64,000 bases of DNA from Streptomyces sp. NBC_00557 (GCF_036345995.1 NZ_CP107796.1:2790001-2854000), one strand, 5' to 3'; shown: positions 17,461 through 27,118, counted from the first letter of the stretch. The notes: generated by a model from the letters alone, not told the origin. A program made the numbers and translations.

Positions 17461-18753
17461 TTACCCATGGGTTACCCAGCCGGGCGCGGGGTCAGACAGT
17501 GCCGTGTGTCTCCCGTCGCCCGCCGCCGGCGCGCTCTCCCCCCAGGCCCAGGGGCGGGCCAGCACCCGGGCGAGGGACTCCACCACGTCCGGGTCGTAGT
17601 CCTCGGCGGTGCCGAGACGCAGCTCCTCCAGCGCCCGCAGCGGCCCCTCGGGGCCGGCGTCCTGCGTCTTCTCCTCGTAGGCGTTCACGGCGCGGACGAT
17701 CCGGGCGGCGAGCGGCTGTTCGCGGTACGGGTCCGCCTGCCGCTCCACCACCACGGCGACGGCGGCGGCCACCCCGGTCTGCCGTACGACGGCCCCGCCG
17801 AGCAGCGCGATCCTGCGCTGCTGCTGCGGCGGCAGGTCCGCGGTGGCGCCGGCCGGGACCGGGTCGACCAGGCTGAGCTGGCCGATGTCGTGCATGAGGG
17901 CCGCGTACTCCAGGACGGTGAGTTCGGGCCCGGTCAGGCCGAGGTCCCGGCCGACCGCGAGGCTGAGCGCGGCCACCCGGCGGGCGTGCCCGGCGGGCGT
18001 GCAGCCGGCTATCTCGGTGGCGCGGGCGAGGGAGGCGATGGTCTGCCGGTAGGTGGCGCGGACGGCCGCGTACCGGCGCAGGGACAGCTGGGTGAGCAGC
18101 AGGGGCAGGCAGAACACGGGCAGCGCCCACAGCCCGGCGACGGCCACCCCGAGCGCCATGACCGCGCCGGTCGCGCAGACGGCGGAGCCGATGCCGAGCA
18201 GCCCGCGCAGCTCCTCGCGCAGCAGGGGGCCGAACGGCCAGCCGGTGCGGGCGTGGGCGAGGGCGGCGGCCAGAACGGCGTCGCACAGGGCGGTCAGGCC
18301 GAGCAGCGCGACCAGCAGAAAGGCGTAGGCGGGGCCGTCCCAGGCGGGGAACAGGCCCTCGGCGTACAGGGGTTGGAAGCAGACGGCGGCGAAGCCGACG
18401 GTGAGCACGCGGCGGGCGAGATGGTCGAGGGTGGGGGTGCGCCCGGCCCAGATGTGCGGGACGGCGCCGAGCAGGGCGGCGGCGAGGACGACGGTGACGA
18501 CCTGCGCCGGGCCGTGGTGCGCGGGGTGTCCGGCGTCCGCGCCGAGCAGGGCGTACGACAGCGATCCCGCGGTGGCGACGGGGGCGGCCTGCCGGGTCCC
18601 GGCGTCGCTCCAGCGGGTCAGCTCGCCCAGAACGACGAGCACCCCGAAGGCGAGCGCGACGCCGCGGTCGTCGAGCCCGGACCACAGGGTGACGGCGAGG
18701 GAGCCGGCCGCGGCGAGGGCGGCGGCGCCGTGCACGAGCCGCAGCGGGGTCAT
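17461..18753 (-). CDS. Membrane protein with degenerate HD(-GYP) domain
   Basis: A 430-residue protein with an N-terminal region of about seven to eight hydrophobic segments (1-225) and a C-terminal HD-type domain. The HD pair survives in LMHDIGQLS, but the HHExxDGxGYP signature of active HD-GYP enzymes is absent, replaced by a segment around VVERQADPYREQP. It is therefore probably not an active cyclic-di-GMP phosphodiesterase and may be a partner or receptor. Its ATG overlaps the stop of the upstream HD-GYP gene by four bases, so the two are made together. Confidence 0.85.
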   Translation of the reverse strand: MTPLRLVHGAAALAAAGSLAVTLWSGLDDRGVALAFGVLVVLGELTRWSDAGTRQAAPVATAGSLSYALLGADAGHPAHHGPAQVVTVVLAAALLGAVPHIWAGRTPTLDHLARRVLTVGFAAVCFQPLYAEGLFPAWDGPAYAFLLVALLGLTALCDAVLAAALAHARTGWPFGPLLREELRGLLGIGSAVCATGAVMALGVAVAGLWALPVFCLPLLLTQLSLRRYAAVRATYRQTIASLARATEIAGCTPAGHARRVAALSLAVGRDLGLTGPELTVLEYAALMHDIGQLSLVDPVPAGATADLPPQQQRRIALLGGAVVRQTGVAAAVAVVVERQADPYREQPLAARIVRAVNAYEEKTQDAGPEGPLRALEELRLGTAEDYDPDVVESLARVLARPWAWGESAPAAGDGRHTALSDPAPGWVTHG

Positions 18754-20060
18754 CGGGGTGTCCCGGTGACCGCCCTCGGGCCCTCGCTCTCGCCGGACGT
18801 CTCCTCGGCGGTGACGGTGGGGTGCCAGCCGTGGCGGCCCAGCGCGCGGGCGAGCGCGGTGACCATGCGCGGGTCGAACTGCGTGCCCGCGCACCGCTCG
18901 AGTTCGGCGACGGCCGCCGCGACGGGCCGGGCCCGGCGGTAGGAGCGGGTGGAGGTCATCGCGTCGAAGGCGTCGGCGACGGCGACGACGCGGGCGCACT
19001 CGGGGATGCGGTCGCCGACGAGGCCGTACGGGTAGCCGCTGCCGTCGAGACGTTCGTGGTGGTGCAGGATCGCGGCGCGGGCCTCGCCGAGGAAGGAGAT
19101 GCCACGGACCATCTCGTGGCCGTACTCGGGGTGCAGCTCGATGATCCGGCGTTCCTCGGGGGTCAGCGGGCCGTCCTTGCGCAGCAGTCGCGTCGGGACG
19201 CCGAGCTTGCCGACGTCGTGCAGGATGCCGGCGAAGCGCAGCACCTCCACGCGCTCGTCGTCCATGCCGAGTTCGCGGGCGATCATCACGGAGGCCTGGC
19301 CGACGCGTTCGCTGTGGCCGCGGGTGTAGCCGTCCTTGATGTCGACGGCCTGCACGAGGGCGCGGATGGTGGCCTGGTGGGCGGCGCGTTCGCGGTGGTA
19401 CTGGGCGAAGATCCACCAGGACACGCACATCGGCAGCAGCACGAGCAGCGCGGAGAGCGGGCCGTACGGGCTGCGCCACAGCACGGCCATCATCAGCCCG
19501 GCGAGCCCGTGCACGGCGACCGGCGCGAGGGAGCGCGACAGCAGCCCGCGCCAGGCCCGGCGCAGCGGGACGCCGAGGGCGGCCGCGCGGATGCCGCCGT
19601 CCAGGGCGGTGAGGACCAGGCAGAAGGCGAGGACGGCCGCGCCGGCGGGCAGCAGCGCGTAGGGGAAGTCGGAGGCGACGACCGCGTCCCGGCCGCCGAG
19701 CGCCCAGTGCACCCGGGCGGCGCCCCACACGGCGAGCGCGGGGCGCGCGGTCCGCCACAGGCGGCGCAGCGGTGCGGGGCCGTCTCCGCCCGGCTGTCCG
19801 CCCGGCAGGAGCAGGGCCGCGGGCAGCGGGACCAGCGCGGCGGCCGGCGGCGGCAGCAGGAAGGCCCCGGCGAGCAGCACGGGGCAGAAGGTGCCGCCGA
19901 AGCGGCGGCGGACGACCTGCTCGCAGCCGGCGTAGAGCGCGCAGAGCAGGGCGAGCGCCCACCAGGGGGTGCGTATCGTCGGCAGCGGCAGCAGGCAGAG
20001 CAGCGCCAGCAGGGCGGCGGCGGCCACACAGCCGCGCGCTCGCGCCGGTACCGCCTCCAT
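18750..20060 (-). CDS. Membrane-bound HD-GYP domain phosphodiesterase
   Basis: A 436-residue protein with about seven N-terminal hydrophobic segments (1-215) and a complete C-terminal HD-GYP domain: GHSERVG, ILHDVGKLGVP (HD pair), HPEYGHEM, HHHERLDGSGYPYG (the GYP signature) and the later DAFDAMTS motif. HD-GYP domains hydrolyse cyclic-di-GMP or related dinucleotides, so this may tune the messenger that controls Streptomyces development through BldD. The membrane part could sense an unknown signal. ATG at 20060. Co-translated with the degenerate HD gene downstream. Confidence 0.9.
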   Translation of the reverse strand: MEAVPARARGCVAAAALLALLCLLPLPTIRTPWWALALLCALYAGCEQVVRRRFGGTFCPVLLAGAFLLPPPAAALVPLPAALLLPGGQPGGDGPAPLRRLWRTARPALAVWGAARVHWALGGRDAVVASDFPYALLPAGAAVLAFCLVLTALDGGIRAAALGVPLRRAWRGLLSRSLAPVAVHGLAGLMMAVLWRSPYGPLSALLVLLPMCVSWWIFAQYHRERAAHQATIRALVQAVDIKDGYTRGHSERVGQASVMIARELGMDDERVEVLRFAGILHDVGKLGVPTRLLRKDGPLTPEERRIIELHPEYGHEMVRGISFLGEARAAILHHHERLDGSGYPYGLVGDRIPECARVVAVADAFDAMTSTRSYRRARPVAAAVAELERCAGTQFDPRMVTALARALGRHGWHPTVTAEETSGESEGPRAVTGTPR

Positions 20061-20179
20061 CGCGCCCCTCCCCGACCATGCCTGTCCCGGGCATCGGAGC
20101 CTAGGGCGGGGACCGGGGGTGTGGGGCCTATGACCTGAGGATTAGCACGTTCGGGTGACGGCGGGGGTTGACCGGCGGG

Positions 20180-20478
20180 TCAGCTCTCCTGCGCCGTCGC
20201 CGTCACGTCGTGCTCGGGCACGGTCTGGCCGGAGCGGATCAGCTCGATCCGCCCCATGACCTTGGCACGCAGGTCCGCGGGTACGTCGTCATGGCCGCAG
20301 CACCGCTTGACCAGCTTCTTCACGGCCTGCTCCAGGCCGTACTTCTCCAGGCACGGCGAGCATTCCTCGAAGTGCTGCTGGAACTTGTCGCGGTCGACGT
20401 CCGGCATCTCACTGTCGAGGAACTCGTACAGATGGTCGAGGACCTCACTGCAGTCCGTCTCGTGCGGCTTGCCGCAGC

Positions 20479-20482
<4 letters not shown>
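20180..20482 (-). CDS. rsrA: Redox-sensing zinc anti-sigma factor RsrA
   Basis: A 100-residue ZAS-family anti-sigma factor. It holds SigR inactive in its reduced, zinc-bound form and releases it when thiols form a disulfide. The zinc-site residues are seen as C11 (ETDC), H37 and the HFEECSPC motif with C41 and C44. The CC pair at 61-62 is also kept; the extra cysteine near residue 31 of the S. coelicolor protein is absent here. Its ATG overlaps the sigR stop by four bases, the usual coupled arrangement. Confidence 0.95.
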
Positions 20483-21174
<692 letters not shown>

Positions 21175-21339
21175 CTCCTCAAGATCCCGGGCAGGACCGA
21201 GAGCGGTCCCACTCGATTCGGAGGATAGAACACGACCCGTGCCTGCCGCGCCTCGAACAGGAGCGGTCTTGGCCGCGTGCAGCACCGTCCAGTCCAGGTC
21301 GGCGCTGCGCCTGCGGCTCGGGCAGATGGTCGAACCCAT
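21175..21339 (-). other. N-terminal extension encoding the SigR-prime isoform
   Basis: This 55-codon in-frame extension (ATG at 21339) precedes the main sigR start. In S. coelicolor the same-sized extension gives a short-lived isoform, degraded by Clp protease whose genes are themselves induced by SigR, which lets the response switch off. The SigR-type promoter at 21399-21425 is well placed to make this longer product. The length match is seen directly; instability is inferred from the orthologue. Confidence 0.75.
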
Positions 21340-21398
21340 GCGGCGGACTTCCTCTCCTACGACGTCGGTGCCGAGGCCTCAGCACTTCTGTCCGCCAC

Positions 21399-21425
21399 AA
21401 CAGTGGTCCGCCGTACGGCATTCCC
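21399..21425 (-). promoter_or_regulatory. SigR-dependent promoter (sigRp2 type)
   Basis: On the minus strand GGGAAT is followed by exactly 18 bases and then GTT, the consensus of SigR promoters. It lies 60 bases before the ATG of the long sigR form and only a few bases beyond the end of the hydrolase gene. It implies positive autoregulation of sigR. Confidence 0.88.
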
Positions 21426-21430
21426 GGCCG

Positions 21431-22057
21431 TCACCCGAGTGACGCGACCCACTCCACGACACCCTCGGCGACGATCTCCAGCGCCCGCTCCTGGGTGATC
21501 TCCGCCCGCTTCGGGACGGCGAACCCGTGATCGCCGTACGGCACCTCGACCAGCCGGTACGGCCCCTCGGGGAACTCCTCCGGCCTGCCGAAGGGGTCGT
21601 TGCCGCCCTGGACGACCAGCGTGGGCACCCCGGTGCCGAGCAGTTCCGCCGCGCGGGACTTCTCCGGCCTGCCCGGCGGGTGCAGCGGGAAGCTCAGCGC
21701 GAGCACGGCGCGCGCGCCCAGCTCCGCAGCCGTACGGCAGGCGACCCGGGCTCCCGCGCTGCGCCCGCCGCAGATCACGGGCAGTTCCATCCCGGTCAGC
21801 GCCGGCCAGATGCCGCGCCAGCCGGTGTCCAGGGTCTTCGGCGCGGGCGCGACCTTCCTGCCCGCGACCCGCCAGGGCTGCTCCACCAGGGCCACGGTGA
21901 CGCCGTGCCCGGGGAGGACCCGGGCGAGAGTCTGCAGATCCCGGGCGTCGACGCCCCCGCCCGCGCCGTGGCTCACGGCGAGGACCAGCCGGGGGTCCGC
22001 CGCCCGGTGCCAGGTGATGCGGGCGGTTCCGGCGTCGGTCTCGACAATTTCGATCAC
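21431..22057 (-). CDS. Alpha/beta hydrolase (dienelactone-hydrolase-like)
   Basis: A 208-residue small alpha/beta hydrolase. The nucleophile elbow is GGRSAGA, the acid is probably in VVQGGNDPFG, and the His is in YGDHGF near the end; SHGAGGG forms the oxyanion region. The family (KANL3/TEX30-type, sometimes called dienelactone hydrolase) has no firm substrate. The GTG at 22057 is chosen since it lies one base after the upstream gene's stop codon; an ATG 11 codons earlier would sit inside that gene. It appears co-transcribed with the SRAP gene. Confidence 0.85.
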   Translation of the reverse strand: MIEIVETDAGTARITWHRAADPRLVLAVSHGAGGGVDARDLQTLARVLPGHGVTVALVEQPWRVAGRKVAPAPKTLDTGWRGIWPALTGMELPVICGGRSAGARVACRTAAELGARAVLALSFPLHPPGRPEKSRAAELLGTGVPTLVVQGGNDPFGRPEEFPEGPYRLVEVPYGDHGFAVPKRAEITQERALEIVAEGVVEWVASLG

Positions 22058-22058
22058 G

Positions 22059-22874
22059 CTAGAAGAGTGTGCCCTCTTCCGGCGCCGCAAGCTCCTTGAG
22101 CAGCTCCGGGCCGTTGTTGCGGACGTTGCTGACGGCGGTGGAGACCGGGTAGGCGCGCATCAGGCCGGGCGGCGGCGGGGCCAGCAGCTCGCGCAGGTCG
22201 TCGGGGTCGGTGCGGCCCGGGTCGAGCCAGGCGTCCCAGCGGTCGGGGGTGAGCATCAGCGGCATCCGGGGGTGGATGTCGGCGAGGGCGTGCGGGCCCT
22301 CGGCGGGCGCCACCGCCAGCGGGGTCTTCTCCGCCTCCGTGGTGATCACCGAGCAGGTCACCCACCAGGCCTGCGGATGGTCGTCGGGCAGGGTGCGGTC
22401 GCGCCAGAACTCGTACAGCCCCGCCATGGCGAACACCGAGCCGTCGGCGGGCAGCACGAAGTAGGGCTGCTTGCGCGGCCGCTTCTTCTTCCCCTCGACC
22501 TCCAGGTCCCGTTCCTGCTTGCCGGTGACCCACTCGTAGTAGCCGTCGGCGGGCAGGATGCAGCGCCGGGCCGCGAAGGCGCGGCGGTAGGCGGGCTTCT
22601 CGTGCACGGTCTCGGCGCGCGCGTTGATCATCCGGGCGCCGCCCTCGGGCGTCTTGGCCCAGGAGGGCACCAGTCCCCACTTCAGCTTGCGCAGCTGGCG
22701 AACCGGACGCGGGGAGTCCGCGTCTTTCAGGGGGCGGTCGAGGACGGCGTAGACCTCCTTGGTGGGAGCCACGTTGTAGTCCGGCTCCAGGGTCTCCTCG
22801 GGATCCCACTTCTCGACTTCAAAGATTCCTGCGAGATCCTCGGGCCTACGACTCGATGCATACCGTCCGCACAT
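22059..22874 (-). CDS. SOS-response-associated peptidase (SRAP, HMCES/YedK type)
   Basis: A 271-residue protein of the SRAP family, which shields abasic sites in single-stranded DNA by forming a covalent link through the catalytic cysteine Cys2. The protein begins MCGRY, exposing that Cys after Met removal. Other conserved residues are in NVAPTKEV, INARAETV and the His in IHPRMPLML. An internal basic insert (GKKKRPRKQPY) is unusual in length but common in Streptomyces. The ATG at 22874 is fixed by the need for Cys2. A homologue sits near aroA-rsgA in mycobacteria as well. Confidence 0.93.
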   Translation of the reverse strand: MCGRYASSRRPEDLAGIFEVEKWDPEETLEPDYNVAPTKEVYAVLDRPLKDADSPRPVRQLRKLKWGLVPSWAKTPEGGARMINARAETVHEKPAYRRAFAARRCILPADGYYEWVTGKQERDLEVEGKKKRPRKQPYFVLPADGSVFAMAGLYEFWRDRTLPDDHPQAWWVTCSVITTEAEKTPLAVAPAEGPHALADIHPRMPLMLTPDRWDAWLDPGRTDPDDLRELLAPPPPGLMRAYPVSTAVSNVRNNGPELLKELAAPEEGTLF

Positions 22875-22923
22875 ACGTGCCACACTGCCAGACTCCGTAA
22901 AGGACAGGGAGCCACTCGGACAC

Positions 22924-23646
22924 ATGGACAGCCTCGCCGCCACCGCGCTGCCCGACATATGGGACCGGCTCACCGGCACCCAGCCCGACCCCGGGGTGTG
23001 GGTGGTCCTCGCCACCTCGGTGGCCGCGCTCGCCGTCGTCGTCCCGCACACCCTGTGGCGCATATCGCGCAACGCGATCACGATCGCGCACGAGGGCGGG
23101 CACGGGCTGATCGCGCTGCTCACCGGCCGGCAGCTCACCGGCATCCGGCTGCACTCCGACACCAGCGGCCTCACGCTCAGCCGGGGCAAGCCGTACGGGC
23201 TCGGCATGATCCTCACGGCCGCAGCGGGGTACACCGCCCCCTCGCTGCTGGGTCTGGGCGGCGCCGCGCTGCTGGCGGCGGGCCGCATCACGCTGCTGCT
23301 GTGGGCGGCGACCGCGCTGCTCGTGGCGATGCTGGTGATGATCCGCAACGCCTACGGCGTGCTGACCGTGGTGCTGGCCGGGGGCGCCTTCCTGCTGGTG
23401 TCCTGGCTGACCGGACCGCAGGTGCAGGCCGCGTTCGCGTACGCGGTGGTGTGGTTCCTGCTGTTCGGCGGGGTGCGGCCGCCGTTCGAGCTGCAGCGCA
23501 AGCGGGCGGGCGGCGGGGCCGGGGACTCGGACGCCGATCAGCTGGCCCGGCTGACGCATGTGCCGGCGGGGCTGTGGCTGTTCCTGTTCCACGCGGTGTC
23601 GCTGTGCTCGCTGATCGGCGGTGGGCGCTGGCTGCTGGAGGTGTGA
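22924..23646 (+). CDS. M50B-like membrane metalloprotease
   Basis: A 240-residue polytopic membrane protein with the zinc motif HEGGH (about residue 58) just after the first membrane helix, and further hydrophobic segments to the C-terminus. It matches the peptidase M50B-like family, relatives of intramembrane site-2 proteases. The characteristic second zinc-ligand motif (an NPD/G-like motif) is not evident, so activity is uncertain. It is divergent from the SRAP gene with only 49 bases between start codons, so the promoters must overlap. aroA follows in the same direction. Confidence 0.8.
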   Translation: MDSLAATALPDIWDRLTGTQPDPGVWVVLATSVAALAVVVPHTLWRISRNAITIAHEGGHGLIALLTGRQLTGIRLHSDTSGLTLSRGKPYGLGMILTAAAGYTAPSLLGLGGAALLAAGRITLLLWAATALLVAMLVMIRNAYGVLTVVLAGGAFLLVSWLTGPQVQAAFAYAVVWFLLFGGVRPPFELQRKRAGGGAGDSDADQLARLTHVPAGLWLFLFHAVSLCSLIGGGRWLLEV

Positions 23647-23754
23647 CACCGGCGCGGGCGCCCTCGCACACGACCGTTCGCGCCTCTTTTTCATCGGGGT
23701 TTCGCCGCTTTTGATCGAGATCTGCGGTCCTCCCCAGCCACTAAAGTGGGGCGC

Positions 23755-25071
23755 ATGACCGAGAACCCCGCACACACCGCCCTCTGGCCCGCCCCGCACG
23801 CGAGCGGAGCCGTCGACGCGACGGTCCACGTGCCCGGGTCCAAGTCGGTCACCAACCGCGCCCTGGTGCTGGCCGCCCTCGCCTCCGAGCCGGGCTGGGT
23901 GCGCCGCCCGCTGCGCTCCCGCGACACCCTGCTCATGGCCGGTGCGCTGCGCGCGATGGGCGTGGAGATCGAGGAAGGGGTCGGCCCGGACGGCACCGGC
24001 GAGGCCTGGCGGGTGCTGCCGACGGGCCTGCACGGCCCGGCCACCGTCGACGTCGGCAACGCCGGCACGGTGATGCGCTTCCTGCCCCCGGTGGCCGCGC
24101 TGGCCGACGGCCCCATCCGGTTCGACGGGGACCCGCGGTCGTACGAGCGTCCGCTGCACGGCGTGATCGACGCGCTGCGGCAGCTCGGCGCCCGGATCGA
24201 CGACGACGGCCGGGGCGCGCTGCCGCTGACCGTGCACGGCGGCGGCGCCCTGGACGGCGGACCGGTGTCGATCGACGCCTCCTCGTCCTCCCAGTTCGTC
24301 AGCGCCCTGCTGCTCTCCGGCCCGCGCTTCAACCAGGGCGTCGAGGTCCGGCACACCGGCGCGACGCTCCCCTCCATGCCGCACATCCGGATGACCGTGG
24401 ACATGCTGCGCGCGGTCGGCGCCCAGGTGGACACCCCGGAGTCGGGCGGCGAGCCGAACGTGTGGCGGGTGACACCGGGCGCGCTGCTCGGCCGGGACCT
24501 GACGGTCGAGCCGGACCTGTCCAACGCGCAGCCGTTCCTGGCGGCGGCCCTGGTCACCGGCGGCAAGGTGCTGATCCCGGACTGGCCGGAGCGGACCACC
24601 CAGCCGGGTGACCGGCTGCGGGAGATCTTCACCGAGATGGGCGGTTCCTGCGAACTCACCGAGTACGGCCTGGTCTTCACCGGATCGGGTGCGATCCACG
24701 GCATCGACGTGGACCTCGGCGACGTCGGCGAGCTGACCCCGGGCATCGCGGCGGTCGCCGCCCTCGCGGACTCCCCCTCCACCCTGCGCGGCGTGGCCCA
24801 TCTGCGGCTGCACGAGACGGACCGGCTGGCCGCGCTCACCAAGGAGATCAACGAGCTGGGCGGTGACGTCACCGAGACCGCCGACGGCCTGCACATCCGC
24901 CCGCGCACGCTGCACGGCGGCGTCTTCCACACCTACGAGGACCACCGCATGGCCACCGCCGGCGCGATCATCGGCCTCGCGGTGGAGGGCGTGCGGATCG
25001 AGAACGTGGCGACCACGGCCAAGACCCTGCCGGACTTCCCCGAGCTGTGGACCGGGATGCTCGGGCAGTAG
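23755..25071 (+). CDS. aroA: 3-Phosphoshikimate 1-carboxyvinyltransferase (EPSP synthase)
   Basis: A 438-residue enzyme of the shikimate pathway joining shikimate-3-phosphate and phosphoenolpyruvate. Family motifs are [17 protein letters not shown] (about 22-38), [12 protein letters not shown] (the LxAGTxxR-type motif), [14 protein letters not shown], and [15 protein letters not shown], followed by [12 protein letters not shown]. The sequence belongs to the class I type. ATG at 23755. It is followed nine bases later by rsgA, so the two are probably co-transcribed, the same pairing as in mycobacteria. Confidence 0.97.
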   Translation: MTENPAHTALWPAPHASGAVDATVHVPGSKSVTNRALVLAALASEPGWVRRPLRSRDTLLMAGALRAMGVEIEEGVGPDGTGEAWRVLPTGLHGPATVDVGNAGTVMRFLPPVAALADGPIRFDGDPRSYERPLHGVIDALRQLGARIDDDGRGALPLTVHGGGALDGGPVSIDASSSSQFVSALLLSGPRFNQGVEVRHTGATLPSMPHIRMTVDMLRAVGAQVDTPESGGEPNVWRVTPGALLGRDLTVEPDLSNAQPFLAAALVTGGKVLIPDWPERTTQPGDRLREIFTEMGGSCELTEYGLVFTGSGAIHGIDVDLGDVGELTPGIAAVAALADSPSTLRGVAHLRLHETDRLAALTKEINELGGDVTETADGLHIRPRTLHGGVFHTYEDHRMATAGAIIGLAVEGVRIENVATTAKTLPDFPELWTGMLGQ

Positions 25072-25080
25072 GGACACGCC

Positions 25081-26091
25081 ATGCGCCGTTACGGCAAGCA
25101 CACCGACGAGGACGACATCCGCAGCCGTCCCGGCCGCCGGGGCACCCGGCCGCGCACCCACATCCGGCCCAAGCACGAGGACGCCGCGGAGGGCATGGTG
25201 CTCACGGTCGACCGCGGCCGGCTGACCTGCCTGGTCGGCGACCGGACGATCGTGGCGATGAAGGCGCGCGAGCTGGGCCGCAAGGCGGCGGTGGTCGGGG
25301 ACCGGGTGGCCCTGGTCGGCGACCTGTCCGGCAAGAAGGACACCCTCGCCCGGATCGTCCGCATCGAGGAGCGCACGTCGGTGCTGCGCCGTACCGCGGA
25401 CGACGACGACCCGTACGAGCGCGTGGTCGTCGCCAACGCGGACCAGCTGGCGATCGTCACCGCCCTGGCCGACCCCGAGCCGCGTCCCCGCCTGATCGAC
25501 CGCTGCCTGGTCGCGGCCTTCGACGGCGGCCTGGAACCGCTGCTGGTGCTGACCAAGTCGGACCTGGCCCCGCCGGACAAACTGCTGGAGCTGTACGGCG
25601 CGCTCGACATCCCCCACGTCGTCACCAGCCGCGGGGAACTGGAGAACGGCGACGCGGCGGACCGGGTGCGGGAGCACCTCGCCGGCCGGGCGACGGCGTT
25701 CGTGGGCCACTCCGGCGTGGGCAAGACGACGCTGGTGAACGCGCTGGTCCCCGAGGAGCGGCGGCGTACGACGGGGCACGTCAACGCGGTCACCGGCCGC
25801 GGCCGCCACACCACGACGTCCGCCCTCGCCCTGCCGCTGTCCGGTGCGGACGGCTGGGTCATCGACACCCCCGGCATCCGCTCCTTCGGCCTCGCGCACA
25901 TCGACCCGTCCCGCGTCATCCACGCCTTCCCGGACCTCGAACCGGGCACGGAGGGCTGTCCGCGCGCGTGCAGCCACGACGAGCCGGACTGCGCGCTGGA
26001 CGCCTGGGTCGAGGAGGGCCACGCGGACCCGGCGCGCCTGTACTCGCTGCGCCGCCTGCTGGCCACGCGGGAGCGCAAGGAGGGCGACTGA
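25081..26091 (+). CDS. rsgA: Ribosome small-subunit biogenesis GTPase RsgA
   Basis: A 336-residue circularly permuted GTPase that checks late 30S assembly. An N-terminal OB-fold (about 35-110) precedes the GTPase domain with the order G4 (TKSD), G5 (TSRGE), G1 P-loop (GHSGVGKTTLVNAL), and G3 (DTPGIRSFG). The C-terminal zinc knuckle is CPRACSHDEPDCAL. A basic N-terminus (MRRYGKHTDEDDIRSRPGRR) is longer than in E. coli. It lies nine bases after aroA. Confidence 0.96.
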   Translation: MRRYGKHTDEDDIRSRPGRRGTRPRTHIRPKHEDAAEGMVLTVDRGRLTCLVGDRTIVAMKARELGRKAAVVGDRVALVGDLSGKKDTLARIVRIEERTSVLRRTADDDDPYERVVVANADQLAIVTALADPEPRPRLIDRCLVAAFDGGLEPLLVLTKSDLAPPDKLLELYGALDIPHVVTSRGELENGDAADRVREHLAGRATAFVGHSGVGKTTLVNALVPEERRRTTGHVNAVTGRGRHTTTSALALPLSGADGWVIDTPGIRSFGLAHIDPSRVIHAFPDLEPGTEGCPRACSHDEPDCALDAWVEEGHADPARLYSLRRLLATRERKEGD

Positions 26092-26118
26092 CGGGCCTCC
26101 GCGTTGTTTGCCGGGGCC

Positions 26119-26154
26119 CCGGCTCGGTAAGTGCATAATCGCGCACCGAGCCGG
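26119..26154. promoter_or_regulatory. Inverted repeat before the SMR transporter gene
   Basis: Ten-base perfect arms, CCGGCTCGGT and ACCGAGCCGG, flank a 16-base loop containing CATAAT, which resembles a -10 box. The element ends 27 bases before the transporter ATG. It could be an operator covering the promoter or, if transcribed, a leader hairpin. It does not show the conserved cores of known guanidine riboswitches, which often precede such genes. Confidence 0.5.
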
Positions 26155-26181
26155 AGATCCGGATCAACGGGAGGACCCCAC

Positions 26182-26505
26182 ATGGCGTGGCTGCTGGTCA
26201 TCGTGGCCGGGATGCTGGAGACCGGCTTCGCCGTGTGCCTGAAGCTCTCGCACGGGTTCACCCGCCTGTGGCCCACGATCGCCTTCGCGTCCTTCGCCCT
26301 CGGCAGCTTCGGCCTGCTGACCCTGTCCCTGCGGAAACTCGACGTCGGCCCCGCGTACGCCGTGTGGACCGGCATCGGCGCGGCCGGCACCGCGATCTAC
26401 GGCATGGTCTTCCTCGGCGACCTGGTGTCCACGCTGAAGATCGTCTCCATCAGCCTGGTCATCATCGGCGTGATCGGGCTGCAGCTGTCCGGATCGGCGC
26501 ACTGA
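26182..26505 (+). CDS. Small multidrug resistance family transporter (SugE/Gdx type)
   Basis: A 107-residue four-helix membrane transporter. Glu13 in the first helix (GMLETGFAV) is the proton/substrate glutamate of the SMR family. The segments GPAYAVWTGIGAAGTAIYG and the fourth helix are typical. Members close to SugE/Gdx export guanidinium, others export quaternary ammonium compounds; the sequence alone does not settle it, though the LKLS and AVWTGIG segments fit the Gdx side. The ATG has a GGGAGGA ribosome-binding site. A zinc-ribbon gene follows closely. Confidence 0.9.
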   Translation: MAWLLVIVAGMLETGFAVCLKLSHGFTRLWPTIAFASFALGSFGLLTLSLRKLDVGPAYAVWTGIGAAGTAIYGMVFLGDLVSTLKIVSISLVIIGVIGLQLSGSAH

Positions 26506-26515
26506 GGGCGGCCGC

Positions 26516-27118
26516 GTGGACTCCGAGCAGCGGCACGGCGGCCCGGCCCGGCACCGGGACCGGGGTCAGCACCTCACCCGGTACGCCGGCCGGATCCTGG
26601 TCGTCTGCCCCCGCTGCGGCGGGCGGGCGGAGGTGGTCCAGCGCCCCGGTCTGCCCCCGCTCAAGCACTACGGCGAGCTGAGGTTCCGGCCCCGCCGGCT
26701 CGTCTGCCCCGGGTGCGGCGCGATCGCCGAGTGGCGGGCAAGGCGGCTGAACGGCGCGCTGATCGGGGTGCGGCTGGGCGGCACGGAGGACCCGTTCTTC
26801 CGGCGGCCCCTCTGGCTCCAGACGCGGTGCGCGGGCCGCGTTCTGTGGGCGTACGACGAGGAGCACGTCGACGCGCTGGCCGCCTATGTCGGCGCCGCGC
26901 TGCGTGAGGGCGGGACCGGCGCCACGCAGGCGATGTTCCCACGCCTGCCCCGGTGGATGAAGGAGTCCGGCCACCGGGCGGAGGTGCTGGCCGGGCTTGA
27001 CCGCCTGCGCACCCTGTCGGGCCGCTCGGCTCCCTCCGACCGTTCGGACGCAGCCCACGAGCGCGCTGCCGGCGCCGGCCCGCACGGCGTCCGGTACTAC
27101 CGGGGCGGGCCGTACTGA
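26516..27118 (+). CDS. Zinc-ribbon-containing hypothetical protein
   Basis: A 200-residue soluble protein with two CxxC knuckles, VCPRCGG (about residue 31) and CPGCGA (about residue 62), making a probable zinc ribbon of the TFIIB type. The middle region is rich in Arg and aromatic residues; the C-terminus is low complexity. The GTG at 26516 lies ten bases after the transporter stop, so the two are likely one operon. No catalytic motif is recognised. It might be a nucleic-acid-binding protein, but that is a guess. Confidence 0.75.
   Translation: MDSEQRHGGPARHRDRGQHLTRYAGRILVVCPRCGGRAEVVQRPGLPPLKHYGELRFRPRRLVCPGCGAIAEWRARRLNGALIGVRLGGTEDPFFRRPLWLQTRCAGRVLWAYDEEHVDALAAYVGAALREGGTGATQAMFPRLPRWMKESGHRAEVLAGLDRLRTLSGRSAPSDRSDAAHERAAGAGPHGVRYYRGGPY

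Noticed and set aside
22846..26136. Minus-strand frame of over 1000 codons across the M50, aroA and rsgA genes
   Set aside because: It spans three genes with clear motifs on the plus strand and encodes only Gly/Arg/Val-rich sequence.
26119..26154. Guanidine riboswitch before the SMR gene
   Set aside because: Only a simple inverted repeat is visible; the conserved loop sequences of the known guanidine classes are not seen.
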